Positions 28,432 to 37,466 of a DNA stretch of 38,409 nt are shown one piece after another (the stretch's first letter is position 1; each line of letters begins with the position of its first letter). The notes beneath the pieces are model-generated. The model was not told where the DNA came from, did not search any database, and saw nothing but the letters and a program-made list of their open reading frames with translations. This stretch comes from Pseudonocardiales bacterium (GTDB lineage: Bacteria > Actinomycetota > Actinomycetes > Mycobacteriales > Jatrophihabitantaceae): NCBI GenBank assembly GCA_003243915.1, contig QHCC01000173.1:1-38409 (forward strand), in the 5' to 3' direction. The position numbers and the translations under genes are program-made.

Positions 28432-29430
28432 ATGGACGCACAACGACTGCCCGCCCGCGCGCGCTGGTACGGACCGTCGTCCGCCACCCGCAACGTGTCG
28501 GTGCCCAACGGTCTCGGCCCGGAACGAAGCGCCGGCCAGCACCGGGCGGCGCGCGCTCGGCAGCGGCTCGGCGCGGCCCGACGCGCAGCCGAGCCCGGCG
28601 GTGGCAGGCCTCAGGTGCTCCTGCTGACCGTGTTGACCGCTGCGTTGGCCGTCACCGCCGCCACCAGCCTCGTCCTCAGGCTCAACGCCCCGCGCCCGCC
28701 GCTCGGCGGTGCCGTGAGCGCGTCGACCCAGAAGCCGCCGCTCGTGCAGGCGGCCGAGCAGTGGCTGATGACGAATCTGCCGTACTCGGGCAAGGTCATC
28801 GCCGACGACGCGGTCCGCGCCGCCCTGATCGACTCGGGCTTCCCGCCGGCCTCGGTGACGCCGCCCGCCGGAGTGCTCGGCTGTGCCGCGGTCTCCTTCG
28901 TCGTGGTCACTGCGGCGCTCGAGGCGGCCGCGATCTCCGACGGAGCTCTGGGCCGGTGCCTGCACACCGCGCTGCCGATTGCCGTGTTCGGCACTGGAGC
29001 AACGGCGGTGCGGATCGCGCAGACCACACCGGGCGGCTCGCCGGCGCTGGCGGCCCAGCGGCGCCTGGACGCGCGCGACCGCATGGTGGCCGGCGTCGCC
29101 CTGGCCGGCAACCCGTCGGTGCGGGTCTCGGCGGGGGCACGGGCGCAGCTGAGGCTGGGCGGCCTGGACCTCCGTGCGGGCACCGTCATCGCCGTGCTCG
29201 CGGGCCACACGCTCGTACACATCACCGCCATCACCGGTGTCGCGGCAGAGCGGGCTGCCGGTCTGCCGGCTCGAACGGTCGAGCTGGCGCTCGCCGACCC
29301 GGCCGTGTTGCCGTCCGTGCTGGCCGGCTTGTCCGCACCGTTTCGGCCGAGCATGACCGTGCACACCGGTCCCCTTTCCGTTCGTCTCGTCTGGCCGTTC
29401 ACCACGGCCACCATCCCGGCTCTGCACTGA
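28432..29430 (+). CDS. single-pass membrane-anchored protein of unknown function
   Basis: Long open frame with one N-terminal TM (VLLLTVLTAALAVTAATSLVL), LPYSGKVIADDAVRAALIDSGFPPASV...PIAVFGTGATAVRI; co-directional with DUF4397 and sortase. Confidence 0.7.
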   Translation: MDAQRLPARARWYGPSSATRNVSVPNGLGPERSAGQHRAARARQRLGAARRAAEPGGGRPQVLLLTVLTAALAVTAATSLVLRLNAPRPPLGGAVSASTQKPPLVQAAEQWLMTNLPYSGKVIADDAVRAALIDSGFPPASVTPPAGVLGCAAVSFVVVTAALEAAAISDGALGRCLHTALPIAVFGTGATAVRIAQTTPGGSPALAAQRRLDARDRMVAGVALAGNPSVRVSAGARAQLRLGGLDLRAGTVIAVLAGHTLVHITAITGVAAERAAGLPARTVELALADPAVLPSVLAGLSAPFRPSMTVHTGPLSVRLVWPFTTATIPALH

Positions 29431-29447
29431 CCCACGAGGAGAATCGC

Positions 29448-30317
29448 ATGATCGCTCGAACGCTTCGCGGATCGCTGGGCGCAGCCGCCGTCGCTGGGCT
29501 GTTGCTGTCAGCGACGCCGGCCGTCTCAGCCCCGGCGGCCAGCGCAAGCACGCCCTACACACTGCTGCGCGGGGCACACTTCTCCCCCGACACTCCCGGC
29601 GTGGACGTCTACCTCACGGCGTTCTCCGGCGGCACAGCCACGCTGTGGCTCTCGAAGGTCGGCTACGGGGACGTCAGCGGTTACCACCGGGTGTCCCCGG
29701 GTCTGTACGCAGTCTCGATGCGCCCGCACGGCGCAGCGGCGTCGACGCCGGCGGCGCTGAGCTGGACCCTCACCGCCAGCCCGGGCCAGGCCTACACTGC
29801 TGCGGCCGTCGGCATGAACAAGCACCTGAAGGGCATCGTCCTTCGCGATGACCTGTCGCAGCCGCGCCATGGCAACGGCAGCGTCCGCGTCATCCAGGCA
29901 GCCAGCCAGGCGCCGCACGTCGACGTGACGGCGCAGGGTGGGCCGAGCATCGCGCGCGACACCGCCTTCGCCACCCAGACCGCATACGCCACCGTCCCAG
30001 CAGGCAGCTGGCCGATCGTCGCGCAGTCGGTGGAGAAGCCCGCGCTACAGGCTCGCGCCAATGTGTCGATATCCGCGGGCAGCATCCACACCGTTGTCGT
30101 GCTGGACGCGCCCAACGGCCGAATCGCCCTGCACACGTTGCTCGACGCAACCGGTCCGAGCACAGCGCCCGTCGGTGGGGTTCCAGCCGGCGGTGGCGCC
30201 GCAGCGGGTCGGGCGGTGGCGCCGAGCGTGTGGCTGGCGCTCGGCGTTGTCATCGCCGGCGCCCTCGTGGCGGGCACCGGGCTCGCGCTGCGCCTCGGTT
30301 CGCGGCGCCGCCGATGA
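29448..30317 (+). CDS. secreted DUF4397 domain protein with C-terminal TM and basic tail
   Basis: Signal peptide; YTLLRGAHFSPDTPGVDVYLTAFSGGTATLWLSKVGYGDVSGYHRVSPGLYAVSMRPHGA; C-terminus GGVPAGGGAAAGRAVAPSVWLALGVVIAGALVAGTGLALRLGSRRRR. Confidence 0.88.
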   Translation: MIARTLRGSLGAAAVAGLLLSATPAVSAPAASASTPYTLLRGAHFSPDTPGVDVYLTAFSGGTATLWLSKVGYGDVSGYHRVSPGLYAVSMRPHGAAASTPAALSWTLTASPGQAYTAAAVGMNKHLKGIVLRDDLSQPRHGNGSVRVIQAASQAPHVDVTAQGGPSIARDTAFATQTAYATVPAGSWPIVAQSVEKPALQARANVSISAGSIHTVVVLDAPNGRIALHTLLDATGPSTAPVGGVPAGGGAAAGRAVAPSVWLALGVVIAGALVAGTGLALRLGSRRRR

Positions 30318-30976
30318 GCCGCTACGCCGCTGCGCATCGGGTACACAGGCGGTGGCCACCACGGGCTGCCGGGTTGGTCGTGCTCGGGACACTCATGGTC
30401 CTCGCCGGTGCAGGCTCGCTGCTGGCGCACTCGACGCGTTCGACGGCGCAGCCGAGGGCGGGTGCCGGTGCCGGTGCGTATGGCGACGCCCTGGCGGGGC
30501 CCGTGCCCGCCAGCACCCGACCGGCCGTCGCGAGCGCCACCCTGCCGATCCGGCTGCGCATCCCGTCGATCCAGGTCGACACGGCGCTTCAGCCGCTGGG
30601 GCTGCAACCGGACGGCACCCTGCAGGCTCCGAGCCAGTGGCAGGTGGCCGGATGGTTCCGTGCCGGCGTGCACCCAGGAAGCCCAGGCCCCGCGGTGATC
30701 GCGGGGCACATCGACTCGCGGTCCGGTCCGGCCGTGTTCAGTCGGCTGCACGAACTGCGCGGCGGCGAGATCGTGTTCATCACCCGCGCGGACCACAGCG
30801 TCGTGCGGTTTGTGGTCGACGACATCGCCCGCTACCGCAAGGACAACTTTCCGGCCGCGATGGTGTACGGCCCGCAACCCCTACCCGTGCTGCGGCTGAT
30901 CACCTGTACCGGCGCCTTCGACGCGCACGCGCACAGCTACCTCGAGAACCTGGTCGTGTCGGCACATCTCACCTGA
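30314..30976 (+). CDS. class F sortase
   Basis: IRLRIPSIQVDTALQPLGLQPDGTLQAPSQWQVAGWFRAGVHPGSPGPAVIAGHIDSRSGPAVFSRLHELRGGEIVFI...RLITCTGAFD; catalytic His and Cys present; ATGA overlap with DUF4397 gene. Confidence 0.9.
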   Translation: MSRYAAAHRVHRRWPPRAAGLVVLGTLMVLAGAGSLLAHSTRSTAQPRAGAGAGAYGDALAGPVPASTRPAVASATLPIRLRIPSIQVDTALQPLGLQPDGTLQAPSQWQVAGWFRAGVHPGSPGPAVIAGHIDSRSGPAVFSRLHELRGGEIVFITRADHSVVRFVVDDIARYRKDNFPAAMVYGPQPLPVLRLITCTGAFDAHAHSYLENLVVSAHLT

Positions 30977-31032
30977 CCAGCCGTGACAGATGCGCCGGGC
31001 TCCATGGTGGGCGACGCGCGCCAGGGTGGCGA

Positions 31033-31090
31033 CCGGCGGGACAGGCCGGCAGGCCGACGGCCGGCGGCCGGCGGCCGGCGGGACAGGCCG
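31033..31090. repeat. 16-bp direct repeats CCGGCGGGACAGGCCG (31033-31048, 31075-31090) bracketing a GGCGGCC microrepeat
   Basis: Direct reading. Confidence 0.85.
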
Positions 31091-31109
31091 CACTCCATAG
31101 TCCTGGTCG

Positions 31110-31301
31110 GCGCCTCGTGGTCTGCCCGCATCTATGCGACGCAGGCCGGCACCGGATCGTCGCCCGGCCGGTTGCTCTCGGTGCCCACCAACGCGGACCG
31201 AACTTCATGATCAACACGCCGTACACGTGCTGGTGGACATGTTCACGGGATGTGGATCAACGAGGACCGGGGCGCGCGAATGCGGGCAGACCACAGGGCG
31301 C
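31110..31301. repeat. 192-bp segment bounded by 22-bp inverted repeats (MITE-like geometry)
   Basis: 31110-31131 GCGCCTCGTGGTCTGCCCGCAT versus reverse complement of 31280-31301 GCGCCCTGTGGTCTGCCCGCAT: 20/22 identical with a 15-bp perfect core. Confidence 0.75.
31153..31276. repeat. ~122-bp imperfect direct repeat, unit 1, containing 55-bp element copy B (31208-31262)
   Basis: Aligns with unit 2 at an offset of 162-163 bp; shares CGGATCGTC, CCCAC.AACGCGG, TGATCAACACGCCGTACACGTG, GATGTGGATCAACGA. Confidence 0.85.
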
Positions 31302-31315
31302 GAGCATCACCCGTC

Positions 31316-31438
31316 CGGATCGTCCCCGGCCAGTTTGCTTGGCTGCCCACGAACGCGGTCAGACGTTCGTGATCAACACGCCGTACACGTGGTCGTAGGC
31401 ATGGTCACCGGATGTGGATCAACGACGGCCGAGCGCGC
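31316..31438. repeat. ~122-bp imperfect direct repeat, unit 2, containing 55-bp element copy C (31370-31424)
   Basis: As for unit 1. Confidence 0.85.
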
Positions 31439-31452
31439 CGCCCCGCTCCGGC

Positions 31453-32328
31453 TTAGGGCTGTTCCGGGATGGGCCGCGCGGCGGCACCCGGCGCAGCGAC
31501 CAGGTGCAGGCGGCAGAAGGCGAGAGCGTCGGCCAGGTCAGCCTCACGCTCGGCGCGGTCCAGGGCGCGGCGGGTGTTGACCTCGACGATCACATGGCCG
31601 CGGAAGCCGTGCGCGGCGACGCGTTCGAGCACCTCCACACAGGGCTGAGTGCCGCGGCCGGGAATCAGGTGCTCGTCCTTGCTCAGTCCGGTCCCGTCCG
31701 CGACGTGCAGGTGAGTCAGTCGGCTGCCCATCGCCTCGAGCATCGCCAGCGCGTCGGACTGCGAGACCGCGGCGTGCGACAGGTCGAGGGTGTAGTCGCG
31801 GTAGGGCTCGTCCTCGGAGCCGACATCCCAGGTCGGCTGGTAGGCCGAGACCTCCCGCCCGCGCACGCGCAGCGGGAACATGTTCTCGACGGCGAAACGG
31901 ATGTCGGTTTCCGTCGCCAGGCGCTCGATGCCGGCCCGGAATTCGCGCGCGTACTCGCGCTGCCAGCGAAATGGCGGGTGCACGACGACGGTCTGGGCGC
32001 CGAGAAGTTCGGCGGCGAATTGAGCTTTCTGCAGCTTGACCCAAGGGTCGGTGCTCCACACCCGCTGGGTGATGATCAGGCACGGGGCGTGGATAGCCAG
32101 GATCGGCACCTGGTAATGCTCCGAGAGCCGAAGCAGGGCGTACGGGTCCTGGCTGATCGGGTCCGTCCAGACCATCACCTCGACGCCGTCGTAACCGAGC
32201 TTGGCGGCGAGTTCGAAGGCGGCCGGGGTGCCCTCCGGGTAGACAGAGGCAGTCGACAGCCCGACCTTCGCGCCGGATTCGCGCAGCGCCCTCGATGCCG
32301 TGCCAGCCTGCGGCGCGTCGGGGCTCAT
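31453..32328 (-). CDS. sugar phosphate isomerase/epimerase (xylose isomerase-like TIM barrel)
   Basis: [86 protein letters not shown]. Confidence 0.9.
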   Translation of the reverse strand: MSPDAPQAGTASRALRESGAKVGLSTASVYPEGTPAAFELAAKLGYDGVEVMVWTDPISQDPYALLRLSEHYQVPILAIHAPCLIITQRVWSTDPWVKLQKAQFAAELLGAQTVVVHPPFRWQREYAREFRAGIERLATETDIRFAVENMFPLRVRGREVSAYQPTWDVGSEDEPYRDYTLDLSHAAVSQSDALAMLEAMGSRLTHLHVADGTGLSKDEHLIPGRGTQPCVEVLERVAAHGFRGHVIVEVNTRRALDRAEREADLADALAFCRLHLVAAPGAAARPIPEQP

Positions 32329-32357
32329 AGCCGCGCAGGGTAGCCGTTGGCGTACTG

Positions 32358-33290
32358 TCAGTTGCCGGTGAGCCAGTCCAGGCGACGCAGGATCACGCCT
32401 TCGCGCAGCGCCCACGGGCACAGTTCGAGTTCATCCACGTCGAGCGCGTCCATCGCCGCGGCCGCCACCACTGCGCCCGCGATCGTCTGATGCGCGCGAC
32501 CTTCGCTGACCCCGTCCAGTTCGGCCAGGTCGGCCGATGCCATCCGGGAGACGAACGCGCTGACCTGGCTGAGTCCGGTGCGGGTGAGGATGCGCCGCGC
32601 GCGCGGACCGGCTGAGCTCGGGGCGGCGCCGGCGAGCCGGGCGAGCGTCCGGAACGTCTTGCTCGTTGCCACGACGCGATCGGGACGCCCGCCCCCGAGC
32701 AGCTTGTCCGCGGGTTTGCTCAGCAGGGCGTCGACGTGCTCACGCAGCGCGCTCACCGCTGCCTTGTTGGGTGGGTCGGTCTCGAACCAGTCGCGGGTCA
32801 GGCGGGAGGCACCCAGCGGCAGCGATACCGCGACGGCGGGATCCTCGTCGGCGCCCGCGCCGAGTTCGAGTGATCCGCCGCCGATGTCGAGACAGATCAG
32901 GTTGCCTGCGCTCCAGCCGAGCCAGCGGCGGACGGCCAGGAACGTCAGGCGCGCCTCGTCCTCACCGGACAGCACGGTGAGTTCGACCCCGGCTTCTCTG
33001 TCGACGCGCCTGAGCACGTCCGAGGAGTTGCGGGCGTCGCGCACCGACGACGTCGCAAATGCGAGCAGCTCGTCGCAGCCGAGCTCCTTGGCCTGCTTGC
33101 GCGCGTCGTTCGCGGCGGCGACGAGCGCGTCCGCTCCGGCGGCGATGAGGTCGCCACGCGGGTTGATGTGCTCGGCCAGGCGCAACTCGCTCTTTCGTGA
33201 ATGCTGCGGCGTCGGCTGGGCACCGCGGTAGGCATCGACAACGAGCAGGTGGACGGTGTTCGACCCCACATCGAGTACACCCAACCGCAT
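32358..33290 (-). CDS. Ppx/GppA family exopolyphosphatase
   Basis: [52 protein letters not shown]. Confidence 0.94.
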   Translation of the reverse strand: MRLGVLDVGSNTVHLLVVDAYRGAQPTPQHSRKSELRLAEHINPRGDLIAAGADALVAAANDARKQAKELGCDELLAFATSSVRDARNSSDVLRRVDREAGVELTVLSGEDEARLTFLAVRRWLGWSAGNLICLDIGGGSLELGAGADEDPAVAVSLPLGASRLTRDWFETDPPNKAAVSALREHVDALLSKPADKLLGGGRPDRVVATSKTFRTLARLAGAAPSSAGPRARRILTRTGLSQVSAFVSRMASADLAELDGVSEGRAHQTIAGAVVAAAAMDALDVDELELCPWALREGVILRRLDWLTGN

Positions 33291-33326
33291 AGCCAGACCC
33301 TATGGCCTGTCTCGTACTCTCATCGG

Positions 33327-34163
33327 GTGCCGAGCCCTGATCACGTGGTTGCCGAAGTTCCGCTGGACTTCGCGCGGGAGTGGATCGAGTTCACCGATCC
33401 CGCAGACACCGCACACCGGATCCGCGCCGATCTGACCTGGTTGTGCTCACGCTGGACGTGCATCTTCGGGCGCGGCTGCCATGGCGTCGTCCCCGGCCGG
33501 CCCGACGACGGCTGCTGCTCGCACGGGGCGTTCTTCTCGGACAAGGAGGACGAGAAGCGGGTGCGCGGTTTCGCCGCCGCGCTGACGCCGGCGGACTGGC
33601 AGTACGCGCCCGCCGCGCAGGGAAAGGGCAAGAAGCTCGACATCGTCGAGAAGGACGACATCGGCGAGGACGTGGACCGGCGGCGGACCCGGACCGTGGA
33701 CGGCGCGTGCATCTACCTGAACCGGCCGGGCTTCGCCGGGGGGGAGGGGTGTGCCCTGCACGCGCTCGCACTGCGCACCGGGCGGCACCCGCTCGAGACC
33801 AAGCCGGAGGTGTGCTGGCAGCTGCCGGTCCGCCGCGAGCAGGACTGGGTCGATCGTCCCGACGGCACGAGGGTGCTGTTGTCCACGGTCGGCGAGTTCG
33901 ACCGCCGCGGCTGGGGCGAGGGTGGCCACGACCTGAACTGGTGGTGCACGTCCTCACCGGAGGCGCATGTCGGCGGCGAGGCGCTCTACCTGTCCTACGG
34001 GCCGGAGTTGATCGCCCTGATCGGCCAGCTGGCCTACGACGAGTTGGCGCGGTTGTGCGCCGAGCGGTTGAAGCTGGGGCTGGTGGCCGTCCATCCGGCA
34101 ACCGCGGCCGCCGCGGCCGCCGCTCCCGCCGCGGCGGGCACCGCTCGCCCGTCCGTTGAGTGA
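33327..34163 (+). CDS. conserved Cys-rich hypothetical protein (possible metal or Fe-S binding)
   Basis: [33 protein letters not shown]...[44 protein letters not shown]. Confidence 0.8.
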   Translation: MPSPDHVVAEVPLDFAREWIEFTDPADTAHRIRADLTWLCSRWTCIFGRGCHGVVPGRPDDGCCSHGAFFSDKEDEKRVRGFAAALTPADWQYAPAAQGKGKKLDIVEKDDIGEDVDRRRTRTVDGACIYLNRPGFAGGEGCALHALALRTGRHPLETKPEVCWQLPVRREQDWVDRPDGTRVLLSTVGEFDRRGWGEGGHDLNWWCTSSPEAHVGGEALYLSYGPELIALIGQLAYDELARLCAERLKLGLVAVHPATAAAAAAAPAAAGTARPSVE

Positions 34164-34232
34164 CGTTTCCCCAAGATCAGAGACGGCGAATTCGGCGTCA
34201 CTCAACCGCCGGACGCGTCACTCAACCGCCGG
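34155..34232. repeat. inverted repeat plus tandem 20-bp repeat at convergent gene junction
   Basis: GTTGAGTGACG (34155-34165) pairs with CGTCACTCAAC at 34196-34206 or 34216-34226; CGTCACTCAACCGCCGG occurs twice at a 20-bp period. Confidence 0.9.
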
Positions 34233-34242
34233 GTGTGCCGGC

Positions 34243-34923
34243 TCAGATCTCGAACTTGTAGCCCAGCCCCCGGACCGTCACCAGGTACTTGGGGTTCGCC
34301 GGGTCCGGCTCGATCTTGGAACGCAGCCGTTTGACGTGGACGTCGAGGGTCTTGGTGTCGCCGACGTAGTCCGCGCCCCAGACCCGATCGATCAGCTGGC
34401 CGCGGGTGAGCACCCGGCCGGCGTTTCGCAGGAGCAGTTCGAGCAGGTCGAACTCCTTGAGCGGCATGGGTGTTTGGACACCGTCGACCGAGACGACGTG
34501 CCGCTCGACGTCCATCCGCACCGGGCCGGCCTCGACCGTGCTCGTCATCAACTCCTCGGGCTCGGCGCCGCGACGCAGCACCGCCCGGATGCGGGCCACC
34601 AGCTCGCGTGAGGAGAACGGCTTGGTGACGTAGTCGTCGGCGCCCAGCTCCAGGCCGACCACCTTGTCGACCTCGGCGTCGCGGGCTGTGACGATGATGA
34701 TCGGCACGTGCGAGCGGGCCCGCAGGCTGCGGCAGACCTCGGTGCCCGACAGCCCGGGCAGCATCATGTCGAGCAGCACCATGTCGGCACCGGCGCGCTC
34801 GAACGCGGTGAGCGCATCGGGACCGGTGGCGGCCACCTCCACCTCGTAGCCCTCCCGGCGCAGCATGTAGGACAAGGCGTCGGAGAACGACTCCTCGTCT
34901 TCAACGACCAGAACACGCGTCAT
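34243..34923 (-). CDS. regX3: OmpR/PhoB family response regulator (RegX3-like)
   Basis: MTRVLVVEDEESFSDALSYMLRREGYEVEVAATGPDAL...LGADDYVTKPFSSRELVARIRAVLRR...winged-helix VRGLGYKFEI. Confidence 0.93.
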   Translation of the reverse strand: MTRVLVVEDEESFSDALSYMLRREGYEVEVAATGPDALTAFERAGADMVLLDMMLPGLSGTEVCRSLRARSHVPIIIVTARDAEVDKVVGLELGADDYVTKPFSSRELVARIRAVLRRGAEPEELMTSTVEAGPVRMDVERHVVSVDGVQTPMPLKEFDLLELLLRNAGRVLTRGQLIDRVWGADYVGDTKTLDVHVKRLRSKIEPDPANPKYLVTVRGLGYKFEI

Positions 34924-36164
34924 GCAGTTCCTTTCGCTGTGACGACACCGTCGGCGACGTCCGCCGACGACGGTCGCGCACGGGAGTGAACGCGCGGTAA
35001 CCGAATCGTGAACGTCGAGCCCTGCCCCTCGACACTGCTCACCCGCACCGTCCCGAGATGGTTGGTGACGATGTTCTTGACGATCGCCAGACCGAGGCCG
35101 GTGCCCCCCGTTGCGCGGGAGCGTGCCGGGTCGACGCGGTAGAAGCGCTCGAAGATCCGGTCCAGGTCGGCGGCGGCGATGCCCAGCCCCTGGTCGGCGA
35201 TCGAGATGTCGACAGTCGGACGGGCCTGGTGGTCACTCGACGGCGCAGCTGTGACGACAACCCGGGTGCCGCCGGGGCTGTAGGCGATCGCATTGTCGAC
35301 GAGGTTCGCGACGGCGGTGCCCAGCTGGGCCTCGCTGCCGCGCACCACCAGGCCGTCGGCGCAGTCGACCTCGACGCAGATGCCCGCCTGCTCCGCGGCC
35401 AGGCGGGCCCCGGCGGCGGACTCGTCGACCAGATTGCGGACGTCGACGGCGGTGGCAGCGGGCATCGGGTCCATGCCCTGGACTCGGGACAGCTCCATCA
35501 GTTCACCGACGAGCCGGGCCAGCCGGGCACCCTCGTGCTGCATGCGCCCGGCGAATCGTGCGACGGTATCCGGGTCGTCGGAGGCGTCCTGCACCGCCTC
35601 GGCCAGCAGCATGAGGGCGCCGACCGGGGTCTTCAGCTCGTGTGAGACGTTGGCGACGAAGTCACGCCGAACGGCCTCCAGGCGGCGCTGGTCGCTCACG
35701 TCGGCGAGCAGCAGCGCGACCGCGTCGACTCGATCCTCGTCGACGACCCGCAGCGGCACAGCGGTGACGGCCAGGGCAATGGGTCCGCGGCCCAGACGCC
35801 CGAGCGGCAGGTCGACGGTGCCGGAGACGATGGTGGCGCTGTCGCGGCACTTCAGTCCGAGGTCGCCCAACTCCGGGAACATCAACCGGTCGACGTCGAG
35901 CACGCCCATCGCGCGCGCGGCCGGGTTGACCAGGACGGCCCGCTCGTCGCGGTCGATGACCACCACGCCCTGGTCGAGCGCCTCGACGACCAGTGAGGAC
36001 AGCGGCTGTTCCGGGGAGTGCCGGACAGACTCGAGCGAGGGCGCCCGCGTTCCCGCCGGCGGCCCGGCCGGGCGGTGCCGTTGCGCAAGCCGCAGGCCGG
36101 TCAGCACCCCTGCCACGAGGCAGAGCGCGCCGAGCAGAGCCAGCAGGACTATGGACCCGGTCAC
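34920..36164 (-). CDS. senX3: sensor histidine kinase (SenX3-like)
   Basis: FVANVSHELKTPVGALMLLAEAV (H-box), LVDNAIAYSPGGTRV, GTGLGLAIVKNIVTNH; ATGA overlap with regX3. Confidence 0.93.
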   Translation of the reverse strand: MTGSIVLLALLGALCLVAGVLTGLRLAQRHRPAGPPAGTRAPSLESVRHSPEQPLSSLVVEALDQGVVVIDRDERAVLVNPAARAMGVLDVDRLMFPELGDLGLKCRDSATIVSGTVDLPLGRLGRGPIALAVTAVPLRVVDEDRVDAVALLLADVSDQRRLEAVRRDFVANVSHELKTPVGALMLLAEAVQDASDDPDTVARFAGRMQHEGARLARLVGELMELSRVQGMDPMPAATAVDVRNLVDESAAGARLAAEQAGICVEVDCADGLVVRGSEAQLGTAVANLVDNAIAYSPGGTRVVVTAAPSSDHQARPTVDISIADQGLGIAAADLDRIFERFYRVDPARSRATGGTGLGLAIVKNIVTNHLGTVRVSSVEGQGSTFTIRLPRVHSRARPSSADVADGVVTAKGTA

Positions 36165-36201
36165 ACGCCAATGGTACGGACGGCGTGCGTAGCCGTGAGC
36201 G

Positions 36202-36945
36202 CTACTTCTTGCCCTGGTTGGCTACCGCCACGATGGCCGCCGCCGCGGCCTGTGGGTCCAGATACGCCGAGGCCCGTGTCGGCATCAGCGTCGCCGCGTC
36301 CAGGTCGTAGTGCAGCGGGATGCCGGTTGGCACGTTCAATGCGACGACCGCCTCGTCGGACAGCCTGTCGAGATGCTTGATCAGAGCACGCAGCGAGTTG
36401 CCGTGCGCAGCGACAAGCACGACGGCGCCCGCGCGCAGGTCCGGCACGATCGCGTCATACCAGTAGGGCATCATGCGGGCGACGACGTCGGCGAGACACT
36501 CGGTACGCGGCACTGTCTCGAGCAGGTCGGCGTAGCGAGGATCGCCTACCTGGCTGAACTCGGCGTCGTCCGCCAGCGGTGGGGGCGCGATGTCGTACGA
36601 GCGGCGCCACCGCATGAACTGCTCGTCCCCGAACTCGGCACGGACGGCCACCTTGTCCTTACCCTGCAGCGCCCCGTAGTGCCGCTCGTTGAGCCGCCAT
36701 GAGCGACGCACCGGGATCCAGTGCCGGTCGGCGATGTCCAACACGATGTTCGCGGTACGCGTCGCCCGCCGCAGCACCGAGGTGTGCACGACGTCGGGCA
36801 GCAGGCCGTGCTCGACGAGCAGCTCGCCGCCCCGGCGCCCCTCCGCCTCGCCGTCCGGACTGAGGTCGACGTCGACCCAGCCGGTGAACAGGTTCTTGCG
36901 GTTCCAGTCACTCTCGCCGTGGCGGAGCAGGATCAATGTCGGCAC
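36202..36945 (-). CDS. gpmA: 2,3-bisphosphoglycerate-dependent phosphoglycerate mutase
   Basis: [77 protein letters not shown]. Confidence 0.96.
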   Translation of the reverse strand: MPTLILLRHGESDWNRKNLFTGWVDVDLSPDGEAEGRRGGELLVEHGLLPDVVHTSVLRRATRTANIVLDIADRHWIPVRRSWRLNERHYGALQGKDKVAVRAEFGDEQFMRWRRSYDIAPPPLADDAEFSQVGDPRYADLLETVPRTECLADVVARMMPYWYDAIVPDLRAGAVVLVAAHGNSLRALIKHLDRLSDEAVVALNVPTGIPLHYDLDAATLMPTRASAYLDPQAAAAAIVAVANQGKK

Positions 36946-36977
36946 GGGGCCAATCCTGCCAGTGCCGCCCCAGCGCC

Positions 36978-37466
36978 CTAGTGGTCTGGTCGCTGCGCGA
37001 AGTCCGCGAACGCGGCGAGGTTGGCCAGCGACTCGCCCCGCTTGACCCGCCACGCCCACTCACGCCGGATGGACGAGCCGAATCCCAGCTCCAGCAGCTG
37101 GTTGAACGTCCCGTCGGAGTACTCCAGTACCGATCCGAGCACCCGGTCTATCTCGTCGGGCGTGACCGCCGACAACGGCAGCCGGCCGGTGAGGTACACG
37201 TCGCCGGCCGCGTCGAGTGACCATGACACCGCGTACATGCGCACGTTGCGCTGCAGCAGGAACGCGTAGACCTGCTTGTGGTGCTCGTCGGGCTTGCGCA
37301 TCACGAACGCTTCGATCTCCAGGGCGTGGGCGCCGATCGTCAGCCAGCAGGCCGTCTTGAGCCGCTTCTCACCGGGCAGCGCGACGACGAACGTCTGCGG
37401 CGCGACGCGCTCGAACTCCACGTCCTGCGCGCGCAGCGCCGACTCGATCACGTCGGCCGTCGTCAC
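36978..37466 (-). CDS. YbjN domain-containing protein
   Basis: [69 protein letters not shown]; adjacent to mshA. Confidence 0.88.
   Translation of the reverse strand: MTTADVIESALRAQDVEFERVAPQTFVVALPGEKRLKTACWLTIGAHALEIEAFVMRKPDEHHKQVYAFLLQRNVRMYAVSWSLDAAGDVYLTGRLPLSAVTPDEIDRVLGSVLEYSDGTFNQLLELGFGSSIRREWAWRVKRGESLANLAAFADFAQRPDH

Noticed and set aside
28287-30317. 676-aa ORF spanning the 28432 gene and DUF4397
   Set aside because: Its first part is an alternative frame of the 28432 gene; the DUF4397 signal peptide starts at ATG 29448 with a good RBS (GAGGAG).
29938-31398. 486-aa ORF ending in repeated HQRGPNFMINTPYT / HERGQTFVINTPYT peptides
   Set aside because: The repeat peptides simply translate the tandem DNA repeat; upstream the frame is antiphase to DUF4397 and sortase. 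Treated as non-coding repeat, not a protein repeat.
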